A stretch of 25,320 bases of DNA from Pseudomonadota bacterium (GTDB lineage Bacteria; Pseudomonadota; Alphaproteobacteria; Caulobacterales; Caulobacteraceae). Numbering within the stretch: the stretch's first letter is position 1; each line of letters starts with the position of its first letter. The stretch covers positions 1 through 25,320 of the forward strand of contig JAEZCL010000021.1 of NCBI GenBank assembly GCA_023433585.1, in the 5' to 3' direction. The notes beneath the pieces are model-generated. The model was not told the DNA's origin, made no database searches, and saw nothing but the letters and a program-made list of their open reading frames with translations. A program made the translations under genes and the position numbers. Positions 1-8,011 of this stretch are shown here, piece after piece.

Positions 1-1
1 G

Positions 2-397
2 TTCGAGACCGAGCATCGCGGCGGACCGGCCGGCCTGGCCGCGCCCCGGCTGGCGGCGCTGGCGACGCTCCAGCGCGGCGTGCGCGCCGCGTCCCTGGGC
101 GAAAAGGACGAGGCCGAGATCGGCGACCGCATCGGAATCGTGGCGGGACTGGCGGAGGCCGACGCCCGCCTGATCGCCCAGGTGGTGCGCGCGGCCTTGC
201 CGCCGCCGCGGAAATTTCAGGTGCTGCTGAAGCTGGCCGCCGGTGAAACCGCGCCTTTCGGACCGGTCTCGGACCTGGCGAAGAGCGAGACGGTCCGCCT
301 GTTCAGGGCCCCCGAGATGCGCGCCGCCCTGGCCGACTCCGGGCCCGACCTGGCCCGCCTTCGGCCGCTGATGAAAGCGGCGGGACTGGCGGCTTGA
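2..397 (+). CDS. C-terminal part of an unrecognised protein
   Basis: The frame is open from the left edge (base 2) to a TGA stop at 397 with no interruption, so this is most likely the last ~131 codons of a gene that starts outside the window. A GTG at 80 is in frame but has no convincing ribosome binding site. The visible protein is alanine-, leucine- and arginine-rich, with a charged stretch EKDEAEIGDR and a terminal segment ending KAAGLAA. It looks soluble and helical, with no membrane segment, metal motif or nucleotide-binding motif. I do not recognise the family and assign no function. It runs in the same direction as the methyltransferase that follows after a ~120 bp gap, but nothing shows that the two are linked. 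Confidence 0.6.
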   Translation, partial: FETEHRGGPAGLAAPRLAALATLQRGVRAASLGEKDEAEIGDRIGIVAGLAEADARLIAQVVRAALPPPRKFQVLLKLAAGETAPFGPVSDLAKSETVRLFRAPEMRAALADSGPDLARLRPLMKAAGLAA

Positions 398-517
398 GGC
401 GGCCTGAAATGATCCCGGCCGCCGGTTGAACCGCCCAGCCTGATACAATAGAAACGCGCAAGTCATCCTACTGTGAACCACAAACTGCGGCCGAAAGCGC
501 CGCAGGAAGGCGTGCGC

Positions 518-1459
518 GTGAACGATCTATTTATCAACATGAATCAGAACAAAGCTGATTTTGATTCGATATATATTCAAGATGATCCAAGAGAATACTT
601 TTCATCTCTGGGCGTTCTTGATTACATGATTCCGGATATGGCCGCGCCGGTGGTGCGCCAGATCATGGCCGCCCGTTCAGCGCGACGTCCCGCCGATGGG
701 GAGCCCACCTTGCTGGATGTGGGATGCTCATACGGAATCAATGCCGCCCTGGCCCGCTTTCCCCTGTCGTTCAGGGATCTTCAGCGCCGCTATTCCCGGC
801 GCGAGGTGACGGCCCTGACCAGCGATGAACTGGCGGCGCTGGATAGACGCTATTTCGAGGGCTGGCCCCGCAGGACAGGCAGCCGGATGGTCGGTCTGGA
901 CATTTCCGCGCCCGCGATCGCCTACGCCCGGCGGGTCGGCCTGATCGACGCGGGCGTAGCGGCCGATCTGGAAGCCAGGGCCCTGGAGCCGGACGAAGCA
1001 GCGATCCTGTCCCGGGCGGACGTGATCCTGTCGACCGGGGCCATCGGCTATGTGACCGAGCGGACCTTTGACCGATTGCTGGACGCCGCATCGGCGCGTT
1101 CGCCCTGGGTCGTGTCGTTCGTCTTGCGCATGTTCCCGTTTGACCGGCTAGAGGCCGCCTTCGCCCGGCGCGGTCTGGTCACCGAGAAGCTGACCGGCGC
1201 CACCTTCGTGCAGCGGCGTTTTCGAGACGCCGAGGAATTCGAGCGGACCCTGGCCGGACTGTCGGCGCTGAACCTGGACGTCACCGGCCTGGAGGCCGAC
1301 GGCCTGCTGCACGCCGAGCTGTTCGTCTCGCGGCCCGAGGCCGACGCACGGGCTGCGCCGCTGGACGAACTGGTGACCGTCTCCAGCGGACACGACGCCG
1401 GTCCCCGTTATGTGCTGATCGACACCGATCACGGCGCCCAGGTCGGCGTGGAGTCCTGA
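518..1459 (+). CDS. class I SAM-dependent methyltransferase, substrate unknown
   Basis: The protein has the motif-I glycine loop LLDVGCSYG followed ~60 residues later by MVGLDIS, the acidic strand that contacts SAM ribose. This is the classic order of a Rossmann-fold methyltransferase. Ahead of it lies IYIQDDPREYFSSLGVLDY, which looks like a conserved N-terminal helix region rather than noise. I chose the GTG at 518 because AGGAAGG sits 7 nt upstream (504-510). A GTG at 473 would add 15 residues but has no Shine-Dalgarno sequence, and an ATG at 539 is also possible. From 518 the product is 313 aa. Bases 521-640 are only about 33% GC and use ATA, AGA, CTA and TCA codons that are rare in neighbouring genes, after which composition returns abruptly to ~65-70%. 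The gene ends 6 bp before the convergent flavoprotein gene. The substrate cannot be inferred from the context. Confidence 0.8.
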   Translation: MNDLFINMNQNKADFDSIYIQDDPREYFSSLGVLDYMIPDMAAPVVRQIMAARSARRPADGEPTLLDVGCSYGINAALARFPLSFRDLQRRYSRREVTALTSDELAALDRRYFEGWPRRTGSRMVGLDISAPAIAYARRVGLIDAGVAADLEARALEPDEAAILSRADVILSTGAIGYVTERTFDRLLDAASARSPWVVSFVLRMFPFDRLEAAFARRGLVTEKLTGATFVQRRFRDAEEFERTLAGLSALNLDVTGLEADGLLHAELFVSRPEADARAAPLDELVTVSSGHDAGPRYVLIDTDHGAQVGVES

Positions 1460-1465
1460 CCGGCC

Positions 1466-2653
1466 TCAGCAGCTCTGGCCCGCGCACCAGCCCGACGACC
1501 AGGCCCACTGGAAATTGTAGCCGCCCAGCCAACCGGTCACGTCCACCGCCTCGCCGATGAAGTGCAGCCCGGGAACCGTCTTCACCGCCATGGTGCGCTG
1601 ATCCAGGGCTGCGGTGTCGATCCCGCCCAGGGTGACCTCGGCGGTGCGGTAGCCTTCCGATCCCGCCGGCCTGACCCGCCAGCCGTTCACCGCCTGATCC
1701 AGCCGCCGCAGGGCCTTGTCCGAAAGGTCCGCCAGATTGCCCGACACGGCCTCGCGCTCGGCCACGCTCTCGGCCAGGCGTCGGGGGATCAGGCGGGACA
1801 GGGCCGTGTGGACCGCCTGGCGGCCGTTCTCCGCACGGGCCGCCCGCAGGGCCTCGAACACGTCGGCGTCCGGCGCCAGGGACACGGTGATCTCGTCGCC
1901 TTCACGCCAGTACGAGCTGATCTGCAGGATCGACGGCCCCGACAGGCCCCGATGAGTGAACAGCAGCCCTTCGCGAAAACGAGTGCGTCCATGCGCAACC
2001 ACCGCGTCGGTCGACACCCCCGCCAAGGGCTTCAGCCGGGCCAGCAGATCGTCCCCGAAGGTCAGGGGAACCAGAGCCGGGCGCGTGGGCGCCACCCGCA
2101 CCCCGAACCGGGCGGCCAGATCATAGGCCCAGCCTGTGGCGCCCATCTTGGGAATCGACTTGCCCCCGGTGGCCGCCACCAGGGAGGCCGCCCCCACCAT
2201 GCGCCCGTCCGACAGGCGGCACAGGAAGCCGTCGCCGTCCCGCTCCACCGTCTCGACGGCGGTGTTCAGGCACAGGGTCGCGCCCGCCTGGCGCATCTCG
2301 CCGGTCAGCATGGCGATGATCTGTCTGGCGCTGTCGTCGCAGAACAGCTGACCCAGCGTCTTCTCATGCCAGGCGATCCCATGCCGGTTCATCATGGCGA
2401 TGAAGTCATGCTGGCTGTAACGCTTCAGGGCCGAGGCGGCGAAGCGCGGGTTCTCCGACAGGAATTGCGCCGGTGACGCGCCCAGATTGGTGAAATTGCA
2501 CCGGCCGCCGCCCGAGATGCGGATTTTCTCGCCCGGCGCCGAAGCGTGATCCAGCACCAGCACGCGCCGGCCCCGCCGGCCCGCCTCGATGGCGCACATC
2601 ATGCCCGCCGCGCCTGCGCCGACGATCACCACATCGAACCGTTCCGTCTTCAT
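1466..2653 (-). CDS. HI0933/YhiN-family FAD-dependent oxidoreductase
   Basis: The 395-aa protein opens with a dinucleotide-binding fold, VVIVGAGAAGMMCAIEAGRRG (about residues 8-28), followed by the acidic strand end VLVLDHA. It then carries GEKIRISGGGRCNFTN, the fingerprint of the HI0933/YhiN (also BaiN-like) flavoprotein family. The middle GRMVGAASLVAATGG and the C-terminal GLHFIGEAVDVTGWLGGYNFQWAWSSG are the expected second FAD-contacting segments, and the length is normal for the family. Most members have no proven reaction; a few act as reductases, so only a flavin-dependent redox role is safe. The ATG at 2653 immediately precedes the flavin fold, although its ribosome binding site is weak. 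It converges with the methyltransferase gene and is preceded by a hairpin that more likely terminates kdgK. Confidence 0.9.
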   Translation of the reverse strand: MKTERFDVVIVGAGAAGMMCAIEAGRRGRRVLVLDHASAPGEKIRISGGGRCNFTNLGASPAQFLSENPRFAASALKRYSQHDFIAMMNRHGIAWHEKTLGQLFCDDSARQIIAMLTGEMRQAGATLCLNTAVETVERDGDGFLCRLSDGRMVGAASLVAATGGKSIPKMGATGWAYDLAARFGVRVAPTRPALVPLTFGDDLLARLKPLAGVSTDAVVAHGRTRFREGLLFTHRGLSGPSILQISSYWREGDEITVSLAPDADVFEALRAARAENGRQAVHTALSRLIPRRLAESVAEREAVSGNLADLSDKALRRLDQAVNGWRVRPAGSEGYRTAEVTLGGIDTAALDQRTMAVKTVPGLHFIGEAVDVTGWLGGYNFQWAWSSGWCAGQSC

Positions 2654-2690
2654 CCGCGCCCTATAGCAGGAGCGTGCGCGTGCAGCCGTG

Positions 2691-2731
2691 AAAAGCGACG
2701 ACGCCCGCTCTCACCAGGAGAGCGGGCGTCG
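2691..2731 (-). terminator. probable intrinsic terminator of kdgK
   Basis: A perfect 14-bp stem lies at 2699-2712 and 2718-2731, with a 5-nt loop at 2713-2717. Read on the minus strand, the stem is followed by TCGCTTTTC, a short T-run. It sits ~87 nt beyond the kdgK stop and just before the flavoprotein start. The T-tract is interrupted and four nucleotides away, so termination may be partial. On the plus strand no T-run follows. Confidence 0.65.
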
Positions 2732-2817
2732 CGGGAGCAACCTTCGGGGAGGAGGAGAAGGTCGGCTCCGTTCATCCGCAGCCCAGGGGAGAGGTCGGCG
2801 CGGACGAAACAGGCGGA

Positions 2818-3924
2818 TCAGCGGATGACGCGGGCGCCCTTGCCCTTCATCACCGCCTCGACCTCGGCGGCCTTGACCATGGAGGTGTCGCCCGGCGTGG
2901 TCATGGCCAGGGCGCCGTGGGCGGCGCCGTACTCGACGGCGGCCTGGGGACCCTTGCCTTCCATGAAGCCGTAAGCCACGCCCGAGGCGAAGCCGTCGCC
3001 GCCGCCGACCCGGTCGTAGATCTCCAGGTTCTCGCGCATCATGGATTCATAGAACCGGCCGCCCGCATAGAGTATGGCGGACCAGTCGTTGATGCCTGCG
3101 GTCCTGGCGTTGCGCAGGGTGTTGCCGGCCACCTTGAAGTTCGGAAACTGCTGGACCGCCTGCTGGATCATCTTCTTGAAATTGGCCGGGTCGATGGCGC
3201 TGATGTCCTCGTCCAGACCCTCTACCTCAAGGCCGAGGCAGGCGGTGTAGTCCTCTTCATTGCCGATCATCACGTCCACATATTGCGCGATGTGGCGGTT
3301 GACCTTGCGCGCGCCCTCAAGCCCGCCCTGGGACTTCCACAGGCTGGGGCGGTAGTTCAGGTCATAGGAGACGATCGTGCCGTATTTGCGCGCGACCTCC
3401 ACCGCCTCGATCACCGCCTCGGCGGTGCTGGAGGACAGGGCCGCGAAGATGCCGCCGGTGTGGAACCAGCGCACGCCCTCCTCGCCGAACAGCTTTTCCC
3501 AGTTCACCTCGCCGGGGCGGATCTGGGACGCGGCCGAATGGCCCCGGTCCGAACAGCCCAGGGCCGGGCGCACGCCGAAGCCCTTTTCCGTGAAGTTCAG
3601 GCCCACGCGCGTGTTCCGGCCCAGGCCGTCGAACTCGCGCCAGATCACATGGCTCATGTCGACGCCGCCCTGCATGATGCAGTCCTCGACCAGCCAGCCC
3701 AGGTCGTTGACCGGCAGGGCCGTGACCACGGTGGAGCGCTTGCCCCAGCATTTGCGCATGGCGCGGGCGACATTGTACTCGCCGCCGCCTTCCCAGACCT
3801 GGAACGTGCGGGCGTTCCTGACCCGGCCGAAACCGGGGTCGAAGCGCAGCATGACCTCGCCGAACGACGCGCAGTCCCAGCGCGTCTCGGCGGCGGGGCG
3901 GATGTTCAGGATGTTGTCGGCCAC
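2818..3924 (-). CDS. kdgK: 2-keto-3-deoxygluconate kinase (PfkB family)
   Basis: This 368-aa PfkB/ribokinase-type kinase is expected to phosphorylate 2-keto-3-deoxygluconate (KDG) to KDPG, feeding the lower Entner-Doudoroff route. The C-terminal PfkB signature is DRVGGGDGFASG, with the probable catalytic base Asp310 in the GGGD motif. The N-terminal part has the sugar-binding region FGEVMLRFDPGF and GGGEYNVARAM, and IVSYDLNYRPSLW lies mid-protein. It is longer than E. coli KdgK (about 309 aa), mainly through inserts. The start is GTG at 3924, well supported by AAGGAG at 3930-3935, 5 nt upstream. The nearby KduD-type dehydrogenase makes KDG the likeliest substrate, but family resemblance alone would allow another sugar. 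A perfect TGACACCGGTGTCA operator lies ~160 bp upstream, and an intrinsic terminator separates the gene from the receptor gene, so it should have its own regulated promoter. Confidence 0.88.
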   Translation of the reverse strand: MADNILNIRPAAETRWDCASFGEVMLRFDPGFGRVRNARTFQVWEGGGEYNVARAMRKCWGKRSTVVTALPVNDLGWLVEDCIMQGGVDMSHVIWREFDGLGRNTRVGLNFTEKGFGVRPALGCSDRGHSAASQIRPGEVNWEKLFGEEGVRWFHTGGIFAALSSSTAEAVIEAVEVARKYGTIVSYDLNYRPSLWKSQGGLEGARKVNRHIAQYVDVMIGNEEDYTACLGLEVEGLDEDISAIDPANFKKMIQQAVQQFPNFKVAGNTLRNARTAGINDWSAILYAGGRFYESMMRENLEIYDRVGGGDGFASGVAYGFMEGKGPQAAVEYGAAHGALAMTTPGDTSMVKAAEVEAVMKGKGARVIR

Positions 3925-4085
3925 GATGACTCCTTCGCTGGGTTTGAGCCCGGCCCGGCCGGACGGAACCGCCGACGCGCGGCCGTTCGGCGGGAGCTGT
4001 AGATTTGTCGGACTTTTTCTTCAACCGTCCCCGGCGCCGCCCCGAACAGGCGACGGCGCTCGTCGAGCTTCAGAGAAGCCAATAA

Positions 4086-4099
4086 TGACACCGGTGTCA
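4086..4099. promoter_or_regulatory. LacI-type operator upstream of kdgK (perfect palindrome)
   Basis: TGACACCGGTGTCA is a perfect 14-bp palindrome. The identical sequence recurs at 7016-7029, and partial copies occur at 7049, 7910, 9836 and 9859. Even symmetry around a central CpG is typical of LacI-family operators, and a LacI-family gene lies in the same locus. Which regulator binds is inferred from position. Confidence 0.8.
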
Positions 4100-4100
4100 A

Positions 4101-4139
4101 CGCAAAAAGAAGAGCGCCGAACCCGAAGGTCCGGCGCCC
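4101..4139 (-). terminator. intrinsic terminator of the TonB-dependent receptor gene
   Basis: On the minus strand, bases 4139-4112 form a 12-bp stem (two G-U pairs) closed by a C(UUCG)G tetraloop, followed at once by TCTTCTTTTT. This is a textbook Rho-independent terminator. It starts 24 nt after the receptor stop codon and ends 2 bp from the kdgK operator, so transcription of the receptor stops where regulation of kdgK begins. Confidence 0.88.
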
Positions 4140-4163
4140 AGTCTGCTCAGGAAGTCTCCGGCG

Positions 4164-6914
4164 TCAGAAGCTGTAGCGGAAGCCCGCGAAGAACTGGCGC
4201 CCGGTGTGGTGATGCACGCCGACCAGCGCGTAGTCGCCCACGTACTGGGTGGCCACCTCGTCGGTCAGGTTGATGCCCTCCAGAGTCAGCTGAAGGTTGT
4301 CGTTGACGGTCCAGGCTGCGGCCATGTCCACGTTGAAGGTGTCGACCACACCCTCGATGGCGTTGCCGTTACGGCCCGGCACATTGGTCAGATAGCCGTC
4401 GCGGTAGGTGCCCGAGATGCGCGCGCTGAGGCGGCTGTCCTCGTAGTAGAGCGTGCCGTTGTAGGCCCGCTTGGACAGGTTGGTCAGGGTGTTGGTGGTG
4501 CCGTTCGGATACTCGATCTCGGAGTCCACATAGGTGTAGTTGGCCAGAACCCCGAAGTTGGACCAGAAGCCCGGCAGGAAGATGAAGGGCTGCTGGTAGC
4601 TGATCTCGAAGCCGGTCAGGTCGCCCCCGTCGGTGTTGACGGGCTGGTTGAAGTTCCAGTCCGCACCGGCCGAGCAGCCGACCACCGCGCCGCAGGCGTC
4701 GATCGCCACGCTGTCAGGCAGGCCCAGGTGATTGCCGGTGAAGGGGCGGGAGATGGTCTCGTTGCCGACGAAGCTCTCGATATCCTTGTGGAACAGGGCC
4801 AGGGACAGGATCGATTCCGGCGCGAAATACCACTCGAACGCGATGTCGTAGGTCGTGCCCCGCGTGGGATCGAGCGCGGGGTTGCCCGAGGAGACCGTGC
4901 GGTTGTTGCCCGAGACCGACACGGTGCCGCCGGGGGTCAGGCTGCCCAGACCCGGACGGGTCATGACCTCGGCCGCCCCGACCCGGACCAGGAAGTCCGG
5001 GTTCAGCTCGAACACGATGTTCATGGCGGGCAGGAAGTCGTCATACGAACGGTCGGCCACGGCCAGGACCGGCGCGCCGACGACCGTCTGATAGCCGGTG
5101 GAGCTCTGATCGGTCTCGATGTAGCGGGCGCCGATGTTGCCGCGCACCGGGACCGAGCCCAGCATGCTGTCGAAGTCCAGCTGCAGGAAGGCGCCCAGGC
5201 TTTCCTCCTCGACCGTGCGGTTGTTGCCGCGCGACGGGATCCAGCTCAGCGGGAACGAACCGAAGTCGAACAGGGCGTCGGCCGCGTGATAGTCCGGGAT
5301 CACCCATCCCATGGTGTTGCCGCCGGGGATGTCCCACTGGTCGGCGAGGCTGACCATGCGGCTGAAACCGCTGACGGCGAAGGGATCGATGCCGATCTGG
5401 GCGACGCAGGCCTCGGCGTTGCCGGTGGGCGCCAGGCCGCACGACGTCGGGTCTCGGCGCAGCTCGGTCGTCTCGAAGGTGTAGGCCTTGTAGAACAGGC
5501 CCCCACGCAGGGTGAAGGTGTCGTTCAGCGACCAGCGGCCGTTCAGCTGCACCGTGTCGAAGGTGTTGTCCACCATCTGGGGCCGGATGCGGATTTCGCT
5601 GAGGCGGTAGTTGGACGGATCGGTGACGTCGAAGCCGTAGTTGATCGCCGGCAGGTTGCGGTTCTGCCGATAGTCGTAGCTGTAACCGTTCGTGCCCGGA
5701 TTATCGAACAGCAGCGTGGTCTGGATCGGGTTGTCGTGATCCGAGCGCGACGTGCCGATCAGGCCGTCCACCGCGAACCGGTCCGAAAACTCGTGCGAGA
5801 AGCTGAGCGTGACCTGGGTGAACTCGGTCGACAGCGAGTCGAAACGGGATTCGGCCCGCGTCGTCACATTGTCGAAAACGCCGTAGACCATGTTGCCGTT
5901 GGCGTCGAGCTCGTAGTCCTGAACCACGATTCCGGCGCGCCCCGTGGCGCCGCCGGCGCTGAAGGACGGAATCTGCAGGAAGTGTTCGAAGCGGTTGGCG
6001 CTGAAGTCGGCGTAGAGCACGTCCAAAGCGATGTCGGTGACCGGCGTGGGCCGCCATTGCAGCGACAGGGTCGCGCCCAGGCGATCCTGATCGTGCTCCA
6101 GGATGCCGTAGCGCGGCAGACGCGGGGTGAAGGCGTTCACCTGCCCGGCGCCCTGTCCGGCGATGCCGATGGCGCCGCCCTGCCAGCGCACCGTGCTGTG
6201 GCCTTCCTCAAGGCTCTCGCGGCTCGAGGCGGCGAGCGAGAAGAGGATGCCGAACTGGTCGTTCCAGGTGTTGGAGATCAGGAAGGCGCCGCGCGGGTCC
6301 AGGTTCTGGGCCAGGTCGTTCCAGCCCGCCTGGCCGGATACGGCCATGTTGAAGCCCGGACGGTCGAACGGACGGGCCGCGCGCAGATCGACGGTGGCGC
6401 CCAGCGAGCCCTCCTCGGTCTCGGCCGAGGCGGTCTTGCGCACCGTGATGCTGTTGAACAGGTCCGAGGCGAAGACGTTGAAGTCGAAACCGCGCCCGCG
6501 GTTCGCGCCGCCCGAGGAGTCCGTGCCGCCGGTGGTGCCCAGGGCTTCCATGCCGTTGATGCGGATGCGGGTGAAGTCCGGCCCCAGGCCGCGCACCGAG
6601 ATGTTGCGCCCCTCGCCCGCGTCACGGGTGATGGCCACGCCCGGAATACGCTGGATGGCCTCGGCCAGGTTCTGGTCGGGGAAGTCGGCGATGTCCTCGG
6701 CCATGATGACGTCCACGGCGCCGGCCTCGTTGCGCTTTACGTTCAGGGCCTGGGCCAGGCTGCCGCGGAAGCCGGTGATGATGACTTCCTCGACCTCGGT
6801 GGCCTGCGGGGCCTCCTGGGCCATGGCGGTTCCGCCGACCATGAGGGCGACGCTGAGGGCACCGAGCGACACGCCGATCTTGTGCGCACGGCGGCGCGGA
6901 TGCTGATGGGTCAT
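4164..6914 (-). CDS. TonB-dependent outer-membrane receptor (Xanthomonas/Caulobacter type)
   Basis: This 916-aa outer-membrane active transporter probably imports oligosaccharides or uronates, judged by its locus. Residues 1-32 form a signal peptide (hydrophobic VSLGALSVALMVGG, cleavage near AMA-Q). A TonB-box-like EVEEVIITG follows at about 40-48. The plug domain has VDVIMAEDIADFPDQNLAEA, then IPGVAITRDAGEGRNISVRG and RIRINGM, the hallmark of the large Xanthomonas/Caulobacter receptor family. The rest is beta-barrel, ending in GRQFFAGFRYSF with the terminal Phe required for BAM-dependent insertion. The start at 6914 has GGAGG with 6-nt spacing; an in-frame extension to 7082 would run through both operators and is rejected. 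Two operator copies lie 100-150 bp upstream and a strong terminator lies downstream, so it is probably a single-gene transcript induced by the same signal as kduD and kdgK. The ligand is not readable from sequence. Confidence 0.93.
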   Translation of the reverse strand: MTHQHPRRRAHKIGVSLGALSVALMVGGTAMAQEAPQATEVEEVIITGFRGSLAQALNVKRNEAGAVDVIMAEDIADFPDQNLAEAIQRIPGVAITRDAGEGRNISVRGLGPDFTRIRINGMEALGTTGGTDSSGGANRGRGFDFNVFASDLFNSITVRKTASAETEEGSLGATVDLRAARPFDRPGFNMAVSGQAGWNDLAQNLDPRGAFLISNTWNDQFGILFSLAASSRESLEEGHSTVRWQGGAIGIAGQGAGQVNAFTPRLPRYGILEHDQDRLGATLSLQWRPTPVTDIALDVLYADFSANRFEHFLQIPSFSAGGATGRAGIVVQDYELDANGNMVYGVFDNVTTRAESRFDSLSTEFTQVTLSFSHEFSDRFAVDGLIGTSRSDHDNPIQTTLLFDNPGTNGYSYDYRQNRNLPAINYGFDVTDPSNYRLSEIRIRPQMVDNTFDTVQLNGRWSLNDTFTLRGGLFYKAYTFETTELRRDPTSCGLAPTGNAEACVAQIGIDPFAVSGFSRMVSLADQWDIPGGNTMGWVIPDYHAADALFDFGSFPLSWIPSRGNNRTVEEESLGAFLQLDFDSMLGSVPVRGNIGARYIETDQSSTGYQTVVGAPVLAVADRSYDDFLPAMNIVFELNPDFLVRVGAAEVMTRPGLGSLTPGGTVSVSGNNRTVSSGNPALDPTRGTTYDIAFEWYFAPESILSLALFHKDIESFVGNETISRPFTGNHLGLPDSVAIDACGAVVGCSAGADWNFNQPVNTDGGDLTGFEISYQQPFIFLPGFWSNFGVLANYTYVDSEIEYPNGTTNTLTNLSKRAYNGTLYYEDSRLSARISGTYRDGYLTNVPGRNGNAIEGVVDTFNVDMAAAWTVNDNLQLTLEGINLTDEVATQYVGDYALVGVHHHTGRQFFAGFRYSF

Positions 6915-7015
6915 TCTATCCTCCTCCCATTTTCGGCCTTTTTCGGCCCCTGCCGCGGGATCGTCGCCCCCCGGTCGTTGGATTCTGTTGCCCGGGCGTG
7001 CAAGGCCCGAAAATC

Positions 7016-7029
7016 TGACACCGGTGTCA
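7016..7029. promoter_or_regulatory. LacI-type operator 1 of the receptor gene (perfect palindrome)
   Basis: TGACACCGGTGTCA, identical to the kdgK operator, lies 102 bp upstream of the receptor start. Its centre is 33 bp from that of the second copy, close to three helical turns, so two dimers could bind on the same face of the DNA. Confidence 0.8.
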
Positions 7030-7048
7030 TATCCCTTCGGAATAGTTC

Positions 7049-7062
7049 TGACACCGGTAGCA
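7049..7062. promoter_or_regulatory. LacI-type operator 2 of the receptor gene (imperfect)
   Basis: TGACACCGGTAGCA keeps a perfect left half and the ACCGGT core, while the right half differs at two positions from the palindrome. It lies between the kduD stop and operator 1. It is probably an auxiliary, weaker site. Confidence 0.65.
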
Positions 7063-7105
7063 ATGAGGGACACTAACCCCAATCGCCGGTCTTTTGCAAG
7101 TGCCG

Positions 7106-7864
7106 TCAGCGGGCCAGCCAGCCCCCGTCCACGGGCACCACGGCGCCGTGCATGTAGTCCGAGGCCGACGAGGCCAGAAACACCGCCGCGCCCGCCATGT
7201 CGGACGGATCACCCCAACGGCCCGCCGGAATCCGGGCCAGGATGTCGCGGTTGCGCACCTCGTCGTTACGAAGCGCCTCGGTGTTGTTGGTGGCGATGTA
7301 GCCCGGCGCGATGGCGTTGGCGTTGATCCCCTTTGACGCCCACTCGCAGGCCATCAGCCTGGTCAGGCCCGCCACGCCCGACTTGGAGGCGGTGTAGGAC
7401 GGCACGCGAATGCCGCCCTGGAAGCTGAGCATCGAGGCGATGTTGATGATCTTGCCCTTGCGGCCCTCGGCCACCCAGCGGCGGGCCACCTGCTGACTGA
7501 GGAAGAACAGGACCTTCAGGTTGGTGTCCATCACCGCATCCCAGTCCTCTTCCGAGAAATCCAGGCTGTCGGCGCGGCGGATGATCCCGGCGTTGTTGAT
7601 CAGGATGTCCACCCCGCCCGCCTTGTCCCAGGCTTCGGCCACGACGCTTTTTATGGGCGCGGTGGAGCTCAGGTCCGCCTTGATGAAGTGAAAAGCGCGG
7701 CCCGCCGCCCGCACCCGCTCACCGGTCTCGTCGGCGTTCGAACGGCCCACGGCGACGATGTCGGCGCCGGCCTCGGCCAGCCCCACCGCCATGCCCTGGC
7801 CGATGCCGGTGTTGGCGCCGGTGATCAACGCACAGCGCCCCGAAAGATCAAAAGAAGCAGACAT
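7106..7864 (-). CDS. kduD: 2-keto-3-deoxygluconate 5-dehydrogenase, KduD-type SDR
   Basis: This 252-aa classical short-chain dehydrogenase is predicted to reduce 2,5-diketo-3-deoxygluconate to KDG with NAD(P)H in the cytoplasm. Visible motifs are the cofactor glycine loop TGANTGIG (15-22), NNAG (90-93), catalytic Ser144, and Tyr157/Lys161 in YTASK. The stretches NNAGIIRRADS, SFQGGIRVPSYTASKSG, INANAIAPGYIATNNTEALR and IPAGRWGDPSDMAGA are strongly KduD-like, more so than a generic SDR. The ATG at 7864 is immediately before the first Rossmann strand, with an AGGGA-containing leader upstream. It is divergent from the RpiB-like isomerase gene, with one ACCGGT operator in the shared 147-bp gap, so both would respond to the same regulator. 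DhuD-type SDRs in streptococcal GAG catabolism do the same step. Confidence 0.9.
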   Translation of the reverse strand: MSASFDLSGRCALITGANTGIGQGMAVGLAEAGADIVAVGRSNADETGERVRAAGRAFHFIKADLSSTAPIKSVVAEAWDKAGGVDILINNAGIIRRADSLDFSEEDWDAVMDTNLKVLFFLSQQVARRWVAEGRKGKIINIASMLSFQGGIRVPSYTASKSGVAGLTRLMACEWASKGINANAIAPGYIATNNTEALRNDEVRNRDILARIPAGRWGDPSDMAGAAVFLASSASDYMHGAVVPVDGGWLAR

Positions 7865-7909
7865 TCCAGCTTTCCCTGCAGGCCGTTCCGGCGCGGATTT
7901 GTCTCAAGT

Positions 7910-7923
7910 GGTAACCGGTGTCA
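7910..7923. promoter_or_regulatory. LacI-type operator between kduD and the RpiB-like gene
   Basis: GGTAACCGGTGTCA has the ACCGGT core and a perfect right half GGTGTCA, but a diverged left half. It is 46 bp from the kduD start and 89 bp from the isomerase start, so one site could control both divergent promoters. Confidence 0.65.
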
Positions 7924-8011
7924 TACTGGGATGCAACCGATGGCAGGGCCCCGGCGCCAGAGCGCACGGCCAGCCGTCGCTCTCTTTCCCAATCGCCTTG
8001 TAAGGACCGCC

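Noticed and set aside
4206..7076. A 956-codon open frame on the plus strand opposite the receptor gene
   Set aside because: It is antisense to a well-supported TonB receptor. Long open frames opposite real genes are expected at ~70% GC, and its His/Gln/Val-rich translation has no recognisable domain.
6915..7082. An N-terminal extension of the receptor to 7082
   Set aside because: It would bury the signal peptide and span both operators. The ATG at 6914 has an excellent ribosome binding site.
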